From Agrobacterium vitis (GTDB lineage: Bacteria; Pseudomonadota; Alphaproteobacteria; Rhizobiales; Rhizobiaceae), in the NCBI RefSeq assembly GCF_013337045.2, contig NZ_CP118259.1, positions 744,001 through 808,000 on the forward strand: 64,000 bases of DNA, in the 5' to 3' direction. The translations under genes and the position numbers were made by a program. Positions within the stretch are counted from its first letter, which is position 1. Every line of letters starts with the position of its first letter. Of this stretch, positions 27,328 to 37,477 are shown one piece after another. The notes below the pieces were generated by a model. The model did no database searches, had not been told where the DNA came from, and was given only the letters and a program-made list of their open reading frames with translations.

Positions 27328-30321
27328 ATGCCCAAGGACCAGCCCGTTTCGCCGGAAACCGTCTTTCTGCGCGATGTCGCCGAAGGTGTCGTCAAACCGC
27401 TGAACAAGGTGGAGACCAAAGCTGTCCTTGCCGTGCTGAAGGAGCTTGGCCGGGATGCGCCTGAGATCGCGGCCTTGCTTTTGGAGGAGACGCCACTCAG
27501 AGCCTTCATCATCGCCGCCCTGACGCTGTCGCCCTATCTGCGTGAGACGGCGGCCCTGCGTCCCGATCTGCTGGTATGCGCGATACAGGCCCCTTTGCAA
27601 GACAGCCTGAACGAGTTGGTGGAGCACGCGCGTCATGCCTGGCGACCGGAAAAGGGCGAAACGCCGCCAACTGAGGTCATGGTGATGAGCCGGTTGCGCC
27701 GGGCCAAGCGGGGCCTGTCCTTCCTACTGGCGCTGGCCGATCTGGGCCGGCTGTTTCATCCCCGCCAGACGACGCTATGGCTGTCGCGGATGGCGGATGC
27801 GGCAATCGCCTGCGCCATCGACCACCTTCTGCTGGCGGGTCATGAGGCTGGCAAGTTGCGGCTTGCCGATCGCGATGCGCCATCGAAACACAGCGGCCTG
27901 ATCGTGCTGGGCATGGGCAAGCTTGGCGCGTTTGAGCTGAACTATTCGTCGGACATCGATCTCGTGGTGTTTTTCGAGCCGGATGCGGCAATCCTGGTCG
28001 CGCCCGAGGAAGCAACCGAAACCTATGGCCGGATGATGCGCCGGTTGATCCGCATCCTTCAGGAGCGCACGGGGGATGGCTATGTCTTCCGTACCGATTT
28101 GAGGCTCAGGCCCGATCCGGGGGCCACGCCGCTCGCCATGCCGGTTGAGGCAGCGCTGATCTATTATGAGGGACGTGGGCAGAACTGGGAGCGCGCCGCC
28201 TTTATCAAAGCCCGGGCGTTGGCGGGGGATCTTGCCGCAGGTCAGGCCTTTCTCAAGGAATTGGCGCCTTTCGTGTTTCGAAAATACCTCGATTATGCGG
28301 CGATTGCCGATATTCATTCGATCAAGCGGCAGATCCATAGCCATCGGGGCCATGGAGCGATTGCGGTCAAGGGCCATAACGTCAAGCTCGGGCGCGGCGG
28401 CATTCGCGAGATCGAGTTCTTCGCCCAGACCCAGCAATTGATCGCTGGTGGACGGATGCCGGACCTGCGGGTGCGCGGCACCGAGGCGGCACTGGCCGCG
28501 TTGGAACAGGCCCGCTGGATCGATGCGACCACCCGCGATGAACTGACGGAGGCCTATTGGTTCCTGCGGGATATCGAGCACCGCATCCAGATGGTGCATG
28601 ACGAGCAGAGCCATACGCTGCCGACCACAGAGACTGAGTTGAAGCGGATCGCGCTGATGTGCGGCTTCGATACTCCGGCAGGCTTTTCGCAGGCCCTGGA
28701 AAAGCGGCTGCGGCTGGTGGAGCGACGTTACGGTCAATTGTTTGAACAGGAAGACGATCTGTCTGTTGGCGGCAATCTGGTATTTACCGGTCAAAAGGAC
28801 GATCCCGATACGTTGAAGACGCTGGAAAAGCTTGGGTTTCAACGGCCTGAAGACATTTCCAGGGTGATCCGCACCTGGCATTACGGGCGCTACCGCGCCA
28901 CGCAATCGGTGGAGGCCCGCGAACGGTTGACGGAACTGACCCCGCGTCTCCTCAAGGCATTTGGCGAAAGCCGTCGCGCCGATGAGGCGCTGTTGCGGTT
29001 TGATGCGTTTATGTCGGGCCTTCCCGCCGGTATCCAGTTGTTTTCGCTGCTTGGCAACAACCCGGCACTGCTGGAATTGATCGTTACCATCATGGCTGCA
29101 GCGCCCCGGCTTGCTGCCACCATTGCCAGTCGGCCGCATGTTTTCGACGGCATGCTCGACCCCGGTCTGATGGCCGATCTGCCGACGCGCGATTACCTTG
29201 CCATGCGCCTCGATGCTTTTATTGGCGGTGTGTCGAATTACGAGGAATTGCTGGACCGCCTGCGGATCTTTGCCGCCGAGCAGCGTTTCCTGATCGGCAT
29301 TCGCCTGATGACCGGGGCAATTTCCGGAACGGTGGCAGGTCATGCCTTTACCGATCTCGCCGATCTGGTGATCGAGCAGGCCTTTCACGCCGTGCGCCGT
29401 GAAGTGGAACGGGTGCATGGCCGGATCTCTGGCGGGCAACTGGCGCTGGTCGGCATGGGCAAGCTTGGCTCGCGGGAGCTGACGGCAGGTTCCGACGTCG
29501 ATCTGATCGTGCTTTATGAGTATGATGATGAAAACGGGGAGAGCGATGGAGCAAAACCGCTCGATGCCGTGCGTTATTACACCCGCCTGACACAGCGGTT
29601 GATCGCCGCCTTGTCCGCACCGACCGCCGAGGGCGTGCTCTATGAGGTGGACATGCGGCTTCGTCCTTCCGGCAACAAGGGGCCGGTGGCAACCCGGTTG
29701 AGAGCCTTCGAGCGCTATCAGCGCGAGGAGGCCTGGACCTGGGAGCACATGGCGCTGACCCGCGCCCGGCTGATCACCGGCGATGGCCCGCTGGTTGCGA
29801 AGGCGCAAACCATCATTGCCGATATCCTGGCGCAGACCCGCGACCGCGCGGCAATTGCTGCCGATGTCAGTGAGATGCGCAGCCTGATCGACACCGAAAA
29901 GCCGCCGAAGGACGGATGGGACCTGAAACTGATACCCGGCGGATTGGTCGATCTGGAATTTCTCGCTCAATACCTGGCCCTGGTAGAACCGGATCATGGA
30001 TTGAAGGCACGGGACGGGTCGGGATTTTCGCAGACGGATATCACCACCGCCCAGCGTTTGAAGCAGGGTGGTGCGCGGGCGATGGATGCGGGTGATCTCG
30101 ATCTCTGCCTTGCGGCCCTCACGCTCTACACGGAACTGTCGCAGGTAATCAGGGCCTGTGTCGAGGGAGGATTCAGGCCGCAGGATGCACCGGCGGGCCT
30201 GATCGATGTCGTCCTGCGGGTTGCCGACTGCCCGGACCTGAAAGTGCTGGAGGCCGAGTTGAAACGCCTGTCCAAGGCGGTTCGGCGGATTTTTCAGGCG
30301 GTTGTCAGCACCCGGCCCTGA
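27328..30321 (+). CDS. glnE: Bifunctional glutamine-synthetase adenylyltransferase / adenylyl-removing enzyme
   Basis: A 997-residue enzyme that adds AMP to, or removes AMP from, glutamine synthetase in response to PII proteins and glutamine. Two nucleotidyltransferase domains are visible: the N-terminal adenylyl-removing one with GMGKLGAFELNYSSDIDL (about residue 195) and the C-terminal adenylylating one with GMGKLGSRELTAGSDVDL (about residue 708). Helical regulatory regions lie between. An ATG two codons upstream also exists, but the ggagga site fits 27328 better. Its 3' end overlaps the convergent pleC-like gene by 28 bp. Confidence 0.97.
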   Translation: MPKDQPVSPETVFLRDVAEGVVKPLNKVETKAVLAVLKELGRDAPEIAALLLEETPLRAFIIAALTLSPYLRETAALRPDLLVCAIQAPLQDSLNELVEHARHAWRPEKGETPPTEVMVMSRLRRAKRGLSFLLALADLGRLFHPRQTTLWLSRMADAAIACAIDHLLLAGHEAGKLRLADRDAPSKHSGLIVLGMGKLGAFELNYSSDIDLVVFFEPDAAILVAPEEATETYGRMMRRLIRILQERTGDGYVFRTDLRLRPDPGATPLAMPVEAALIYYEGRGQNWERAAFIKARALAGDLAAGQAFLKELAPFVFRKYLDYAAIADIHSIKRQIHSHRGHGAIAVKGHNVKLGRGGIREIEFFAQTQQLIAGGRMPDLRVRGTEAALAALEQARWIDATTRDELTEAYWFLRDIEHRIQMVHDEQSHTLPTTETELKRIALMCGFDTPAGFSQALEKRLRLVERRYGQLFEQEDDLSVGGNLVFTGQKDDPDTLKTLEKLGFQRPEDISRVIRTWHYGRYRATQSVEARERLTELTPRLLKAFGESRRADEALLRFDAFMSGLPAGIQLFSLLGNNPALLELIVTIMAAAPRLAATIASRPHVFDGMLDPGLMADLPTRDYLAMRLDAFIGGVSNYEELLDRLRIFAAEQRFLIGIRLMTGAISGTVAGHAFTDLADLVIEQAFHAVRREVERVHGRISGGQLALVGMGKLGSRELTAGSDVDLIVLYEYDDENGESDGAKPLDAVRYYTRLTQRLIAALSAPTAEGVLYEVDMRLRPSGNKGPVATRLRAFERYQREEAWTWEHMALTRARLITGDGPLVAKAQTIIADILAQTRDRAAIAADVSEMRSLIDTEKPPKDGWDLKLIPGGLVDLEFLAQYLALVEPDHGLKARDGSGFSQTDITTAQRLKQGGARAMDAGDLDLCLAALTLYTELSQVIRACVEGGFRPQDAPAGLIDVVLRVADCPDLKVLEAELKRLSKAVRRIFQAVVSTRP

Positions 30322-32666
30322 GCGGCGGATTTGCGGCAGGGGGGAAGTTGTGACGGTCTATCCGGCACGGTGATCGAAACGACAGTCCCTTTGCCCTCGC
30401 GTGAACGGATCCGCAGGCTGCCGCCATGCAGCATGATCAGCGAGCGGGAAATCGCCAGGCCCAGGCCCGATCCGCCCTTGCTCTTGGCATATTGGCTCTG
30501 CACCTGCTCGAAGGGCTGGCCGATCTTGCTGATGGCCTGTTTGGGAATGCCGATGCCGGTATCAGAGACCAGCAGCCGCACCGCGCCGTCGATCTTGTGG
30601 GCGCGCACCGCGATACGTCCGCCCTCATTGGTGAATTTAACCGCATTTGACAGGATGTTGAGCAGGATCTGCTTCAGGGCGCGCCGGTCGGCGGTCATGG
30701 CGAGGCCCGAAACGATGCGTTGCTCAATGGCGATATTCTTGTCCTTGGCGGAAATCGTCGTCAGTCGCAGGGTTTCGTCGATCAGCGAGGCGAAATCAAC
30801 GTTTTCGCATTTCAGCAGCATATGGCCCGCCTCGATCTTCGACATGTCGAGAATGTCGTTGATAACGTTGAGGAGATGCTTGCCGCTATCGTGGATATCG
30901 CGAGCATATTCGCCGTATTTCGGGGAGCCGATCGGCCCGAACATGCCGGTGGAGAGGATTTCGGAAAAGCCGAGGATGGCGTTGAGCGGCGTGCGCAACT
31001 CATGCGACATATTGGCGAGGAACTCTGATTTGGCCTTGTTGGCCGCTTCGGCGCGCTGCTTTTCGGCCAGGTATTTTTCGTTGGCTTCCGACAGTTCCGC
31101 CTTTTGCCGTTCCAGCTTTTTCTGCGACGAAGACAGGTCGCCAATGGTTGCCATCAGCCGGCGCTCCTGCTCTCGCAGCCGCTCCTGATGGCGCTTCAGC
31201 AGGGTAATGTCGGTACCAACAGAGACCAGGCCGCCATCACGGGTGCGCCGCTCGTTGATTTGCAGCCAGCGCTCGTCGGCCAGTTGCAACTCTGTCGTGC
31301 GCGAGCTTCCCTTCGCGGACGGATCGGCAATGCGCCGTTGAATGATGGGTCTGGCAGCAGCCGCATCGACCACAGCGCGCTCGACGCCGGGCACCAGCAC
31401 GCTGTCGGGCAAGCCGTAGACATGCTGAAAATGGGCATTGCACATCACCAACCGGTCATTCTTGTCCCAGAGCACGAAGGCTTCCGAGGTACATTCGATG
31501 GCATCGGCCAGTCGCTGGTCGGCTTCGGCGTAGCGCTGTGCCAGCCGGTGCTGCTCCGTCACGTCCATGGCGATGCCGATCACATGCGGGCTGCCGGAAC
31601 TGGTGCGGATCACCTGGGCGCGGGCGCGCAGCCAGACATAATGGCCATTGGCGTGACGCATGCGAAACACCTGGTCGATATGGCGGTCGCCATCCCGGCC
31701 AATGGTGCGGGCCAGCGCATAAAGATTGCCGTCATCGGGGTGCATCAGCCGGGCAGCGTCGGCAAAGCCGAGCGGTTCGCTGGACGGCGGCAGGCCGAGA
31801 ATGTCGAACATCGAGCGCGACCAGACCAGTTTTCGGCTGGCGAGATCGAAATCCCACAATCCGCAGCGACCGCGTGACAGGGCGGTTTCGACCCGGCGGT
31901 TGGAATCGACGAACACGTCAGAGGTTTCCCGTGCCCGTTTTGCCTGGGCGAAATAGGCATAGAGAATGCCCATCAGGATCAGCGAGATGGCCGAAAACAG
32001 CGTGACGTTGAGGGCGAGTTCCGCCCGCCAGTAATCGGCGGCGGATTTCAGCGAATGTGCCGCCAGCACCAGGGCGCCGTCCGTGCCGGTAGGGGTCAGC
32101 ACGGCGATATGGCGAAAGCCGTTGATGTCGGTTTCGACTGCTCCGGTCTGGTCGCCGAAATTACGGAGCACCGCGACCTGCGGAAACAGCGCCATGATCT
32201 GCATACCGACAAAACTGCGGCCATTGCCGGAACTGGCGACCACCCGGCCTTCGGGATCGAGCAAGAGAACGAAGCTTTCGTCATCGAGAAGATTGGGCGG
32301 CAGAAAACGCTTGATCAGCGCCTCGGCCTTATCCCTGCCAAGTTCCGCCGGAAGCTCAGGGCCGGAAGATAAGGCCGCCGCCGCCGCAGAAGCCATCATT
32401 GCGGTGGAATGGCGGATGGCGCTTTCCATTCGCGCATATTCCGAGACAAGCCCCATGCCGCGCGCCATAGCGATGACGATCAGAAAAGCGACCACCAGAA
32501 TAGGAATGACTTGGCGAAGGGCCGCGTCAGTATTGGAAATCGAAAGGTTTCGGACGACGTAAGCAACGCCTCCGTGGTTCTTGACCGCGTCCAGAAATGA
32601 CAGATATCCGGGAAATTCCGGTCGCAACCGATCATCGGCTGCGGTCGCCCGCTGCACGTTTTCCAT
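30294..32666 (-). CDS. pleC: PleC-type PAS-domain sensor histidine kinase
   Basis: A 790-residue kinase: TM1 at about 53-72, a periplasmic domain of about 130 residues, TM2 at about 212-232, two or three PAS domains (about 255-510, with SRSMFDILGLPP and FVLWDKNDRLVMCNAHF), a coiled coil, and a HisKA-HATPase core with H555 in NMSHELRTPLNAIL and GSGLGLAISRSLI. In S. meliloti the PleC homologue, which acts with DivJ on DivK in cell-cycle polarity, lies next to glnE, so synteny and architecture support PleC. DivJ/PdhS relatives share the core, so the symbol is a strong inference rather than proof. Confidence 0.82.
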   Translation of the reverse strand: MENVQRATAADDRLRPEFPGYLSFLDAVKNHGGVAYVVRNLSISNTDAALRQVIPILVVAFLIVIAMARGMGLVSEYARMESAIRHSTAMMASAAAAALSSGPELPAELGRDKAEALIKRFLPPNLLDDESFVLLLDPEGRVVASSGNGRSFVGMQIMALFPQVAVLRNFGDQTGAVETDINGFRHIAVLTPTGTDGALVLAAHSLKSAADYWRAELALNVTLFSAISLILMGILYAYFAQAKRARETSDVFVDSNRRVETALSRGRCGLWDFDLASRKLVWSRSMFDILGLPPSSEPLGFADAARLMHPDDGNLYALARTIGRDGDRHIDQVFRMRHANGHYVWLRARAQVIRTSSGSPHVIGIAMDVTEQHRLAQRYAEADQRLADAIECTSEAFVLWDKNDRLVMCNAHFQHVYGLPDSVLVPGVERAVVDAAAARPIIQRRIADPSAKGSSRTTELQLADERWLQINERRTRDGGLVSVGTDITLLKRHQERLREQERRLMATIGDLSSSQKKLERQKAELSEANEKYLAEKQRAEAANKAKSEFLANMSHELRTPLNAILGFSEILSTGMFGPIGSPKYGEYARDIHDSGKHLLNVINDILDMSKIEAGHMLLKCENVDFASLIDETLRLTTISAKDKNIAIEQRIVSGLAMTADRRALKQILLNILSNAVKFTNEGGRIAVRAHKIDGAVRLLVSDTGIGIPKQAISKIGQPFEQVQSQYAKSKGGSGLGLAISRSLIMLHGGSLRIRSREGKGTVVSITVPDRPSQLPPCRKSAAQGRVLTTA

Positions 32667-32896
32667 TGTCCCTGCCTTGATCCCTCGTCCTGATTCGGCG
32701 CGCCGCTCGCTCCAAATCTAACCTAATGAATCATCAGGGATTCTTCCTGTCCAGTCGAAAAAACTAACCACTTGTTAACCTCTTGCGAAGAATCAGCTTT
32801 TCATGATCGTACGCCTGTTGCAGCCGCACATATCAGGCATCGAATCATGCTTGCTTCGCCAGTACATGCGCATGCCCTCCAGGCTTGCGCAGAAAA

Positions 32897-32926
32897 AAGG
32901 GGCGGACGCATTTGCGACCGCCCCTT
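32897..32926 (-). terminator. Rho-independent terminator of pepN
   Basis: On the minus strand a stem aaggggcgg / ccgcccctt, extended by an inner cgca-tt-tgcg pairing, is followed by a T-run (ttttct). It lies 26 bp beyond the pepN stop and separates it from the pleC-like gene. Confidence 0.85.
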
Positions 32927-32951
32927 TGGGAAGACTATAAACTGGAGGTGT

Positions 32952-35618
32952 TCAGCCTTTCAGCATTCGCTCGACGATGTCGCGGACATCGTTGGAAAGC
33001 CCGTTTGAGCTTTCGATAAGGGCAAGGGCCGCCTTGGCCTTGGCCGCGCGGATCGGCTCAAGTTTTTGCCAGGTGCGCATCGAGGTCAGCAGGCGGGCGG
33101 CAAGCTGCGGATTGCGCTTGTCGATGGCCAGAATTTGCTCGGCAAGGAAATCATAGGCCTTGCCATCGGCGCGGTGGAAACCGGTCGGGTTGGAAAAGGC
33201 AAAACTGCCGATCAGCGCACGAACGCGGTTGGGATTGCTGGCGTTGAACAGCGAATTTTGCATGAGCGCTTCAATCCGTTCCAGCGCACCGTGTCCCGGG
33301 ATGGTGGCCTGGATGGAAAACCACTTGTCCAGTACCAATGCGTTCTGGGCGAAACGGGTCTGGAAATTGGCCAGTGCTGCCTGCGCCTCTTCCGTATCGC
33401 CAAAGTGATAGGCGAGAACGCCGAGCGCATGCGACAGATCGGTCATGTTGTCGGCGTTGCCATAGGCCTCGGCGGCCTTGGCTGGCTCGCTTTTGGCCTG
33501 AACGAGATAGCCAAGTGCTGCATTTTTCAGGGCTCTCTTGCCTGCCGCAGCAGCATCCGGGCTATAGGGGGTCTCAGACGCCATGTCGTCATAGAGGCGG
33601 GCAAACAGCTCCGCGCCCTCAATGGCGATATCAGCCAGAACTGCCTGGCGTGCCTGATGGATGGCGTCCGGGTCGATGTCGCTGCCCAGTTCGCGGGCGA
33701 TATCGGCTTCGCTCGGCAGCGCCAGCACCTGGGCGCGGAAGGCCGGCTCAAGTGCATCGTCGGCGATGATGGCAAGCAGGCTTCCCTTCAGGGCAGCGCT
33801 TGCCTTGTCGGAAGCGCTTTTGGCCGTGCCGCTCTTGGTGGAGAACTGGCGCGCGCTGTCGCACAGAACCGGCAAAGCGAGGTCGGTCAAGGCCTGCCAG
33901 CGGGAGAACAGGTCGCTATCGTGGCGGGCGATCAGCGCCAGATCCGCACTTGCCTGGCTGAAATGCAGGATGACGGGTGCCGAAAAGCTCCGGTTGAGCG
34001 ACAGGACTGGACGTTCCTTCACGCCTGAAAATTGGAATACCTGCCGACGTTCGGTCAGATGCAGCACGTCGCCGCTGATTTCGCCACCGTCCACAGTTGC
34101 TGTGTCGAGCGGCGTGCCATCTGCCGCAAGAAGCCCAAAGCGCAGCGGAATATGCATTGGCTGCTTGTTTGGCTGGCCGGGTGTCGGTGGAATCACCTGT
34201 TCCAGCTCGACGGTAAACAGGTTCGCGCCGGTATCGTAGGCGCAGGATACCGTCACATTCGGCGTACCAGCCTGATTATACCAGAGAGAGAATTGGGTAA
34301 GATCGCGCCCGGAGACCTCCGCAAAACAGGCAACGAAATCCTCGACCGTTGCCGCATCGCCGTCATGGCGCTCGAAATAGAGATCCATACCGGCCTTGAA
34401 CAGGTTCGGCCCGAGGATGGTGGCGATCATCCCGGTGACTTCAGAGCCTTTTTCATAGACGGTGGTCGTGTAGAAGTTATTGATTTCCTTGTAGGTATTC
34501 GGGCGTACCGGATGCGCGAGCGGCCCGGAATCCTCAACGAACTGTTCGGCACGCAAATGCCGGACTTCGGCGATGCGCTTGACGGCGCGTGAGCGCTGAT
34601 CGGCGGAAAACTGGTGATCGCGATAGACCGTCAGCCCTTCCTTGAGGCAGAGCTGGAACCAGTCGCGGCAGGTGATGCGGTTGCCGGTCCAGTTATGGAA
34701 ATACTCGTGGGCAATGATCGCCTCGATATTGGCATAGTCGGCATCGGTGGCGGTTTGCGGGTCGGCCAGCACATATTTGTCGTTGAAGACATTCAGGCCC
34801 TTGTTTTCCATTGCCCCCATGTTGAAATCCGACACGGCGACGATCATGAAAATATCCAGATCGTATTCGCGCCCGAACACATCCTCATCCCATTTCATCG
34901 AGCGCTTCAGCGCATCCATCGCATAGGCGGCGCGAGGTTCCTTGCCGTGCTCCACATAGATTTTCAGCGCGACCTCGCGGCCAGACACCGTCGTGAACGT
35001 GTCCTCGATGAGGCCGAGATCGCCTGCCACCAGTGCAAACAGGTAGCTGGGCTTGGGATGGGGATCGAACCAGGCGGCGAAATGCTTGCCCTCGCCATAG
35101 CCCGCACCACCCAGGAAATTGCCGTTCGACAACAGCAGCGGATTGGCTTGCTTGTCAGCGATGATATTGACGGTGTAGACCGACAGCACGTCTGGACGGT
35201 CCGGGAAATAGGTGATGCGGCGGAAGCCCTCGGCCTCGCATTGGGTGCAATAGATGCCGTTCGAGCGGTAAAGCCCCATCAACTGGGTATTGGCCTCAGG
35301 ATTGATCAGCGTGGTAATGGTGATCTCAAAGGGTTCGGCAGCAGGAAGATCGCGGATCGTCAATGAGCGCGCGGTTGCGCTGTAACGCTCCGGCTCCAGC
35401 TCGATCTGGTCGAACAGCACGCTGGAGAGAACCAGATCATCGCCGTCCAGCACCAGCGGTGCGGTGACATCGGCACCTTCACGACGATGGAAGATCAGGC
35501 GGGCCTCGACCTTTGTGTCTGTTGGATCAAGCTCGAAAGTCAGGTCCACTCGCTCCAGGACAAACTCGGTCGGGCGATAATCCGCCAGGCTGACAACCTG
35601 GCCCGTTTCTGTACGCAT
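32952..35618 (-). CDS. pepN: Aminopeptidase N (M1 zinc metallopeptidase)
   Basis: An 888-residue M1 aminopeptidase that removes N-terminal residues from peptides in the cytoplasm. The substrate-binding GAMEN motif (MGAMENKGLNVF, about residue 265) and zinc site HEYFHNWTGNRITCRDWFQL with a glutamate 18 residues on (KEGLTVYRD) are intact. The rest matches the bacterial PepN length, with a C-terminal helical domain. The frame has a TTG one codon upstream; the ATG at 35618 after cagga is chosen. There is a terminator downstream. Confidence 0.96.
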   Translation of the reverse strand: MRTETGQVVSLADYRPTEFVLERVDLTFELDPTDTKVEARLIFHRREGADVTAPLVLDGDDLVLSSVLFDQIELEPERYSATARSLTIRDLPAAEPFEITITTLINPEANTQLMGLYRSNGIYCTQCEAEGFRRITYFPDRPDVLSVYTVNIIADKQANPLLLSNGNFLGGAGYGEGKHFAAWFDPHPKPSYLFALVAGDLGLIEDTFTTVSGREVALKIYVEHGKEPRAAYAMDALKRSMKWDEDVFGREYDLDIFMIVAVSDFNMGAMENKGLNVFNDKYVLADPQTATDADYANIEAIIAHEYFHNWTGNRITCRDWFQLCLKEGLTVYRDHQFSADQRSRAVKRIAEVRHLRAEQFVEDSGPLAHPVRPNTYKEINNFYTTTVYEKGSEVTGMIATILGPNLFKAGMDLYFERHDGDAATVEDFVACFAEVSGRDLTQFSLWYNQAGTPNVTVSCAYDTGANLFTVELEQVIPPTPGQPNKQPMHIPLRFGLLAADGTPLDTATVDGGEISGDVLHLTERRQVFQFSGVKERPVLSLNRSFSAPVILHFSQASADLALIARHDSDLFSRWQALTDLALPVLCDSARQFSTKSGTAKSASDKASAALKGSLLAIIADDALEPAFRAQVLALPSEADIARELGSDIDPDAIHQARQAVLADIAIEGAELFARLYDDMASETPYSPDAAAAGKRALKNAALGYLVQAKSEPAKAAEAYGNADNMTDLSHALGVLAYHFGDTEEAQAALANFQTRFAQNALVLDKWFSIQATIPGHGALERIEALMQNSLFNASNPNRVRALIGSFAFSNPTGFHRADGKAYDFLAEQILAIDKRNPQLAARLLTSMRTWQKLEPIRAAKAKAALALIESSNGLSNDVRDIVERMLKG

Positions 35619-35941
35619 CAATATATCCTGATCGTCCTATTGCAAATCGACTACACGCGAGCGTTTCGATGGAACGGGCCAGCGCAATTCATGGGCATGA
35701 TGACATCAATTTCTGAACGATTGCTAAAATCCGATCTATTATTGTCTATTCTTGATGAAGTCAGATCATTTTCTTGTCCCATGAAAACGCGGAAATGAGC
35801 TATCCTATTGTTTTCAAAGGTTTCCGATTGCCAAATCCGCTTTGCACTTTTGTTGGAAATGCTCCAGAAATATTTTGACCCGAGGTCTGGTTTTGGTGTG
35901 CCGACAGGCCTCGGCGGGAACCACTGGGATATCGACCTGGG
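35619..35941. other. 323-bp intergenic region upstream of pepN
   Basis: This region lies between the pepN start and the end of the chemoreceptor-like gene on the same strand. It is AT-rich in its left two thirds and probably contains the pepN promoter. A 6-bp ccgagg/cctcgg pairing with a long loop near 35881-35915 could be a weak terminator for the chemoreceptor-like gene. I see no gene. Confidence 0.4.
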
Positions 35942-37054
35942 TCACAGACCGATATCAAGCTTTGCGCGGATGTCTTGATCCGCCTCGGTCTGTTGAATAA
36001 TCACGCCATACCAACCAAGACCATCGTAGTCTTCGTAACCAAGAGTTTTGGCAAAGGCGATGATGTTTCCGCTGTCATCATAGTAACTGCCTTTCTGGTT
36101 TGCTTGGCTATTGTGCAGCGGGAAATGAGTGTAGATCCGGCTTGGATGAGAGCTTGCAATCACCCGCATTGAGCCATCGAGCAGCATGACCTGGGTCTTG
36201 TCAACGAGATGCGGCGGCAGATTGGCTTCTTTTTCGACAATGGCCTGGCCCTGGGCCTGCCAGTCGAAATAGACGCCAAGCATTCCCAGCAGTTCGCCGT
36301 CCGAACGGCCTCCCGCCCGAATTCCGGTAGCATAGACCAGTGTGTCGCGGTTGTCATGCAGAGGGCTTTTTTTGACTTCGTCAACGATATAGTCGTCGCC
36401 GCTTTTGGTTTGACCGGCGGCCATGACCCATGTTTCCTGGGCAAAATTCTTGTTCTGAAGATTGTTGCGGTAGCGTGGATTTGCAGAAGCGACGACACGG
36501 CCACTGGCATCCGTCATCACCAGATCGAGATAGACCGTATAGAACCGATTGATGACCCCCAGTCGCTCCGAGGCATGGTTGAAGCTTTCGGTGGTTGGAT
36601 TTTGCAGCGCCGACCACAGGGCAGTGTCCGTTGCCCACCAGCGAACATCGGCGGTGCGCTCGAACAGATTGCGGACGATGAACTGTACCAGGGTCAGGCA
36701 GAGATCGGTCAGCCGCACACCTTCCATTTCCTGAACCAGACCATCGGCCATGGCCCGGCCAAGCTTTATGCGGCTCAAAACATTGTCCTCGAACTGTTTG
36801 GCGATGTCGGCCGCGCTTTGCGCCAGGCGCTGGACTTCATTGGCCACGACCGCGAAGCCCTTGCCCGTATCACCGGCGCGCGCGGCTTCAATCAGGGCAT
36901 TGATGGCCAGCAGGCGGATCTGCTTGACCACCAATGTGTTGTTCATGCTGAATGTTTCGAGATCGCCGCCAATGCTTTCCGTAATCAACCGCATGGAGCG
37001 AGGCGTTGCAGTCACGACCCTGTTCTGGCGGAGCGGTGCTGGGGAATTCGACAT
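35942..37054 (-). CDS. Soluble chemoreceptor-like protein: short MCP signalling segment followed by a Cache/PDC domain
   Basis: A 370-residue protein with no membrane segment. Residues 28-95 match the hairpin tip of methyl-accepting chemotaxis proteins (IRLLAINALIEAARAGDTGK, GFAVVANEVQRLAQSAADIA), the part that contacts CheA/CheW. Residues 120-360 look like a double Cache/PDC sensor (FYTVYLDLVMTDASGRVVAS, LLGMLGVYFDWQ, LGYEDYDGLGWYGVII). Normal receptors have the sensor first and a membrane anchor; here the order is inverted and the signalling helices are short. It is probably cytoplasmic. It could be a regulator of chemotaxis arrays or a stand-alone signal protein. No che genes adjoin it. 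Confidence 0.78.
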   Translation of the reverse strand: MSNSPAPLRQNRVVTATPRSMRLITESIGGDLETFSMNNTLVVKQIRLLAINALIEAARAGDTGKGFAVVANEVQRLAQSAADIAKQFEDNVLSRIKLGRAMADGLVQEMEGVRLTDLCLTLVQFIVRNLFERTADVRWWATDTALWSALQNPTTESFNHASERLGVINRFYTVYLDLVMTDASGRVVASANPRYRNNLQNKNFAQETWVMAAGQTKSGDDYIVDEVKKSPLHDNRDTLVYATGIRAGGRSDGELLGMLGVYFDWQAQGQAIVEKEANLPPHLVDKTQVMLLDGSMRVIASSHPSRIYTHFPLHNSQANQKGSYYDDSGNIIAFAKTLGYEDYDGLGWYGVIIQQTEADQDIRAKLDIGL

Positions 37055-37477
37055 GGCGATAAATCCTGAAGCCAGGGCCGCGATGACCCAAAGTGGAAAG
37101 AAAAATAATATATTGCTTTGCAGTAAATTAACGCATGACTTGGTTAAGTAAGTATAAATTCAAATCTATTGTTTTTGGGTGCGATTTGTTTATCGAAGAT
37201 AGCTCAACGATTTTCGAGATTTGGGCATAAGTGTATGATTTAAAGATAGTAATTTTGTAATTATTTATTTAGGGTTGCGACAGTATTTGTGGTTGTCCAA
37301 CCACATTGCGCATTGCCTGTTTGCAACGTGGTATGTTCGTGAATGCTGACGTTGTTCTTGCGCGGTCGGTCCGAATCGGCAATGGTCGGGTTATCCGACG
37401 TGCTGGCTGAACCCCATGGCCGCTCGTCCCCTTGATGTCATGGCCCGCATATCAGCCGGCCTTGTGAGTCCAGCGTC
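37055..37477. other. 423-bp AT-rich intergenic region
   Basis: Divergent region between the chemoreceptor-like gene and a DMT transporter gene. It carries a perfect 16-bp palindrome, gtggttg-tc-caaccac, at 37290-37305, a candidate operator. No gene or RNA is recognised. Confidence 0.45.

Noticed and set aside
27775..29997. 740-codon minus-strand frame opposite glnE
   Set aside because: Shadow of glnE, which has both nucleotidyltransferase motifs intact.
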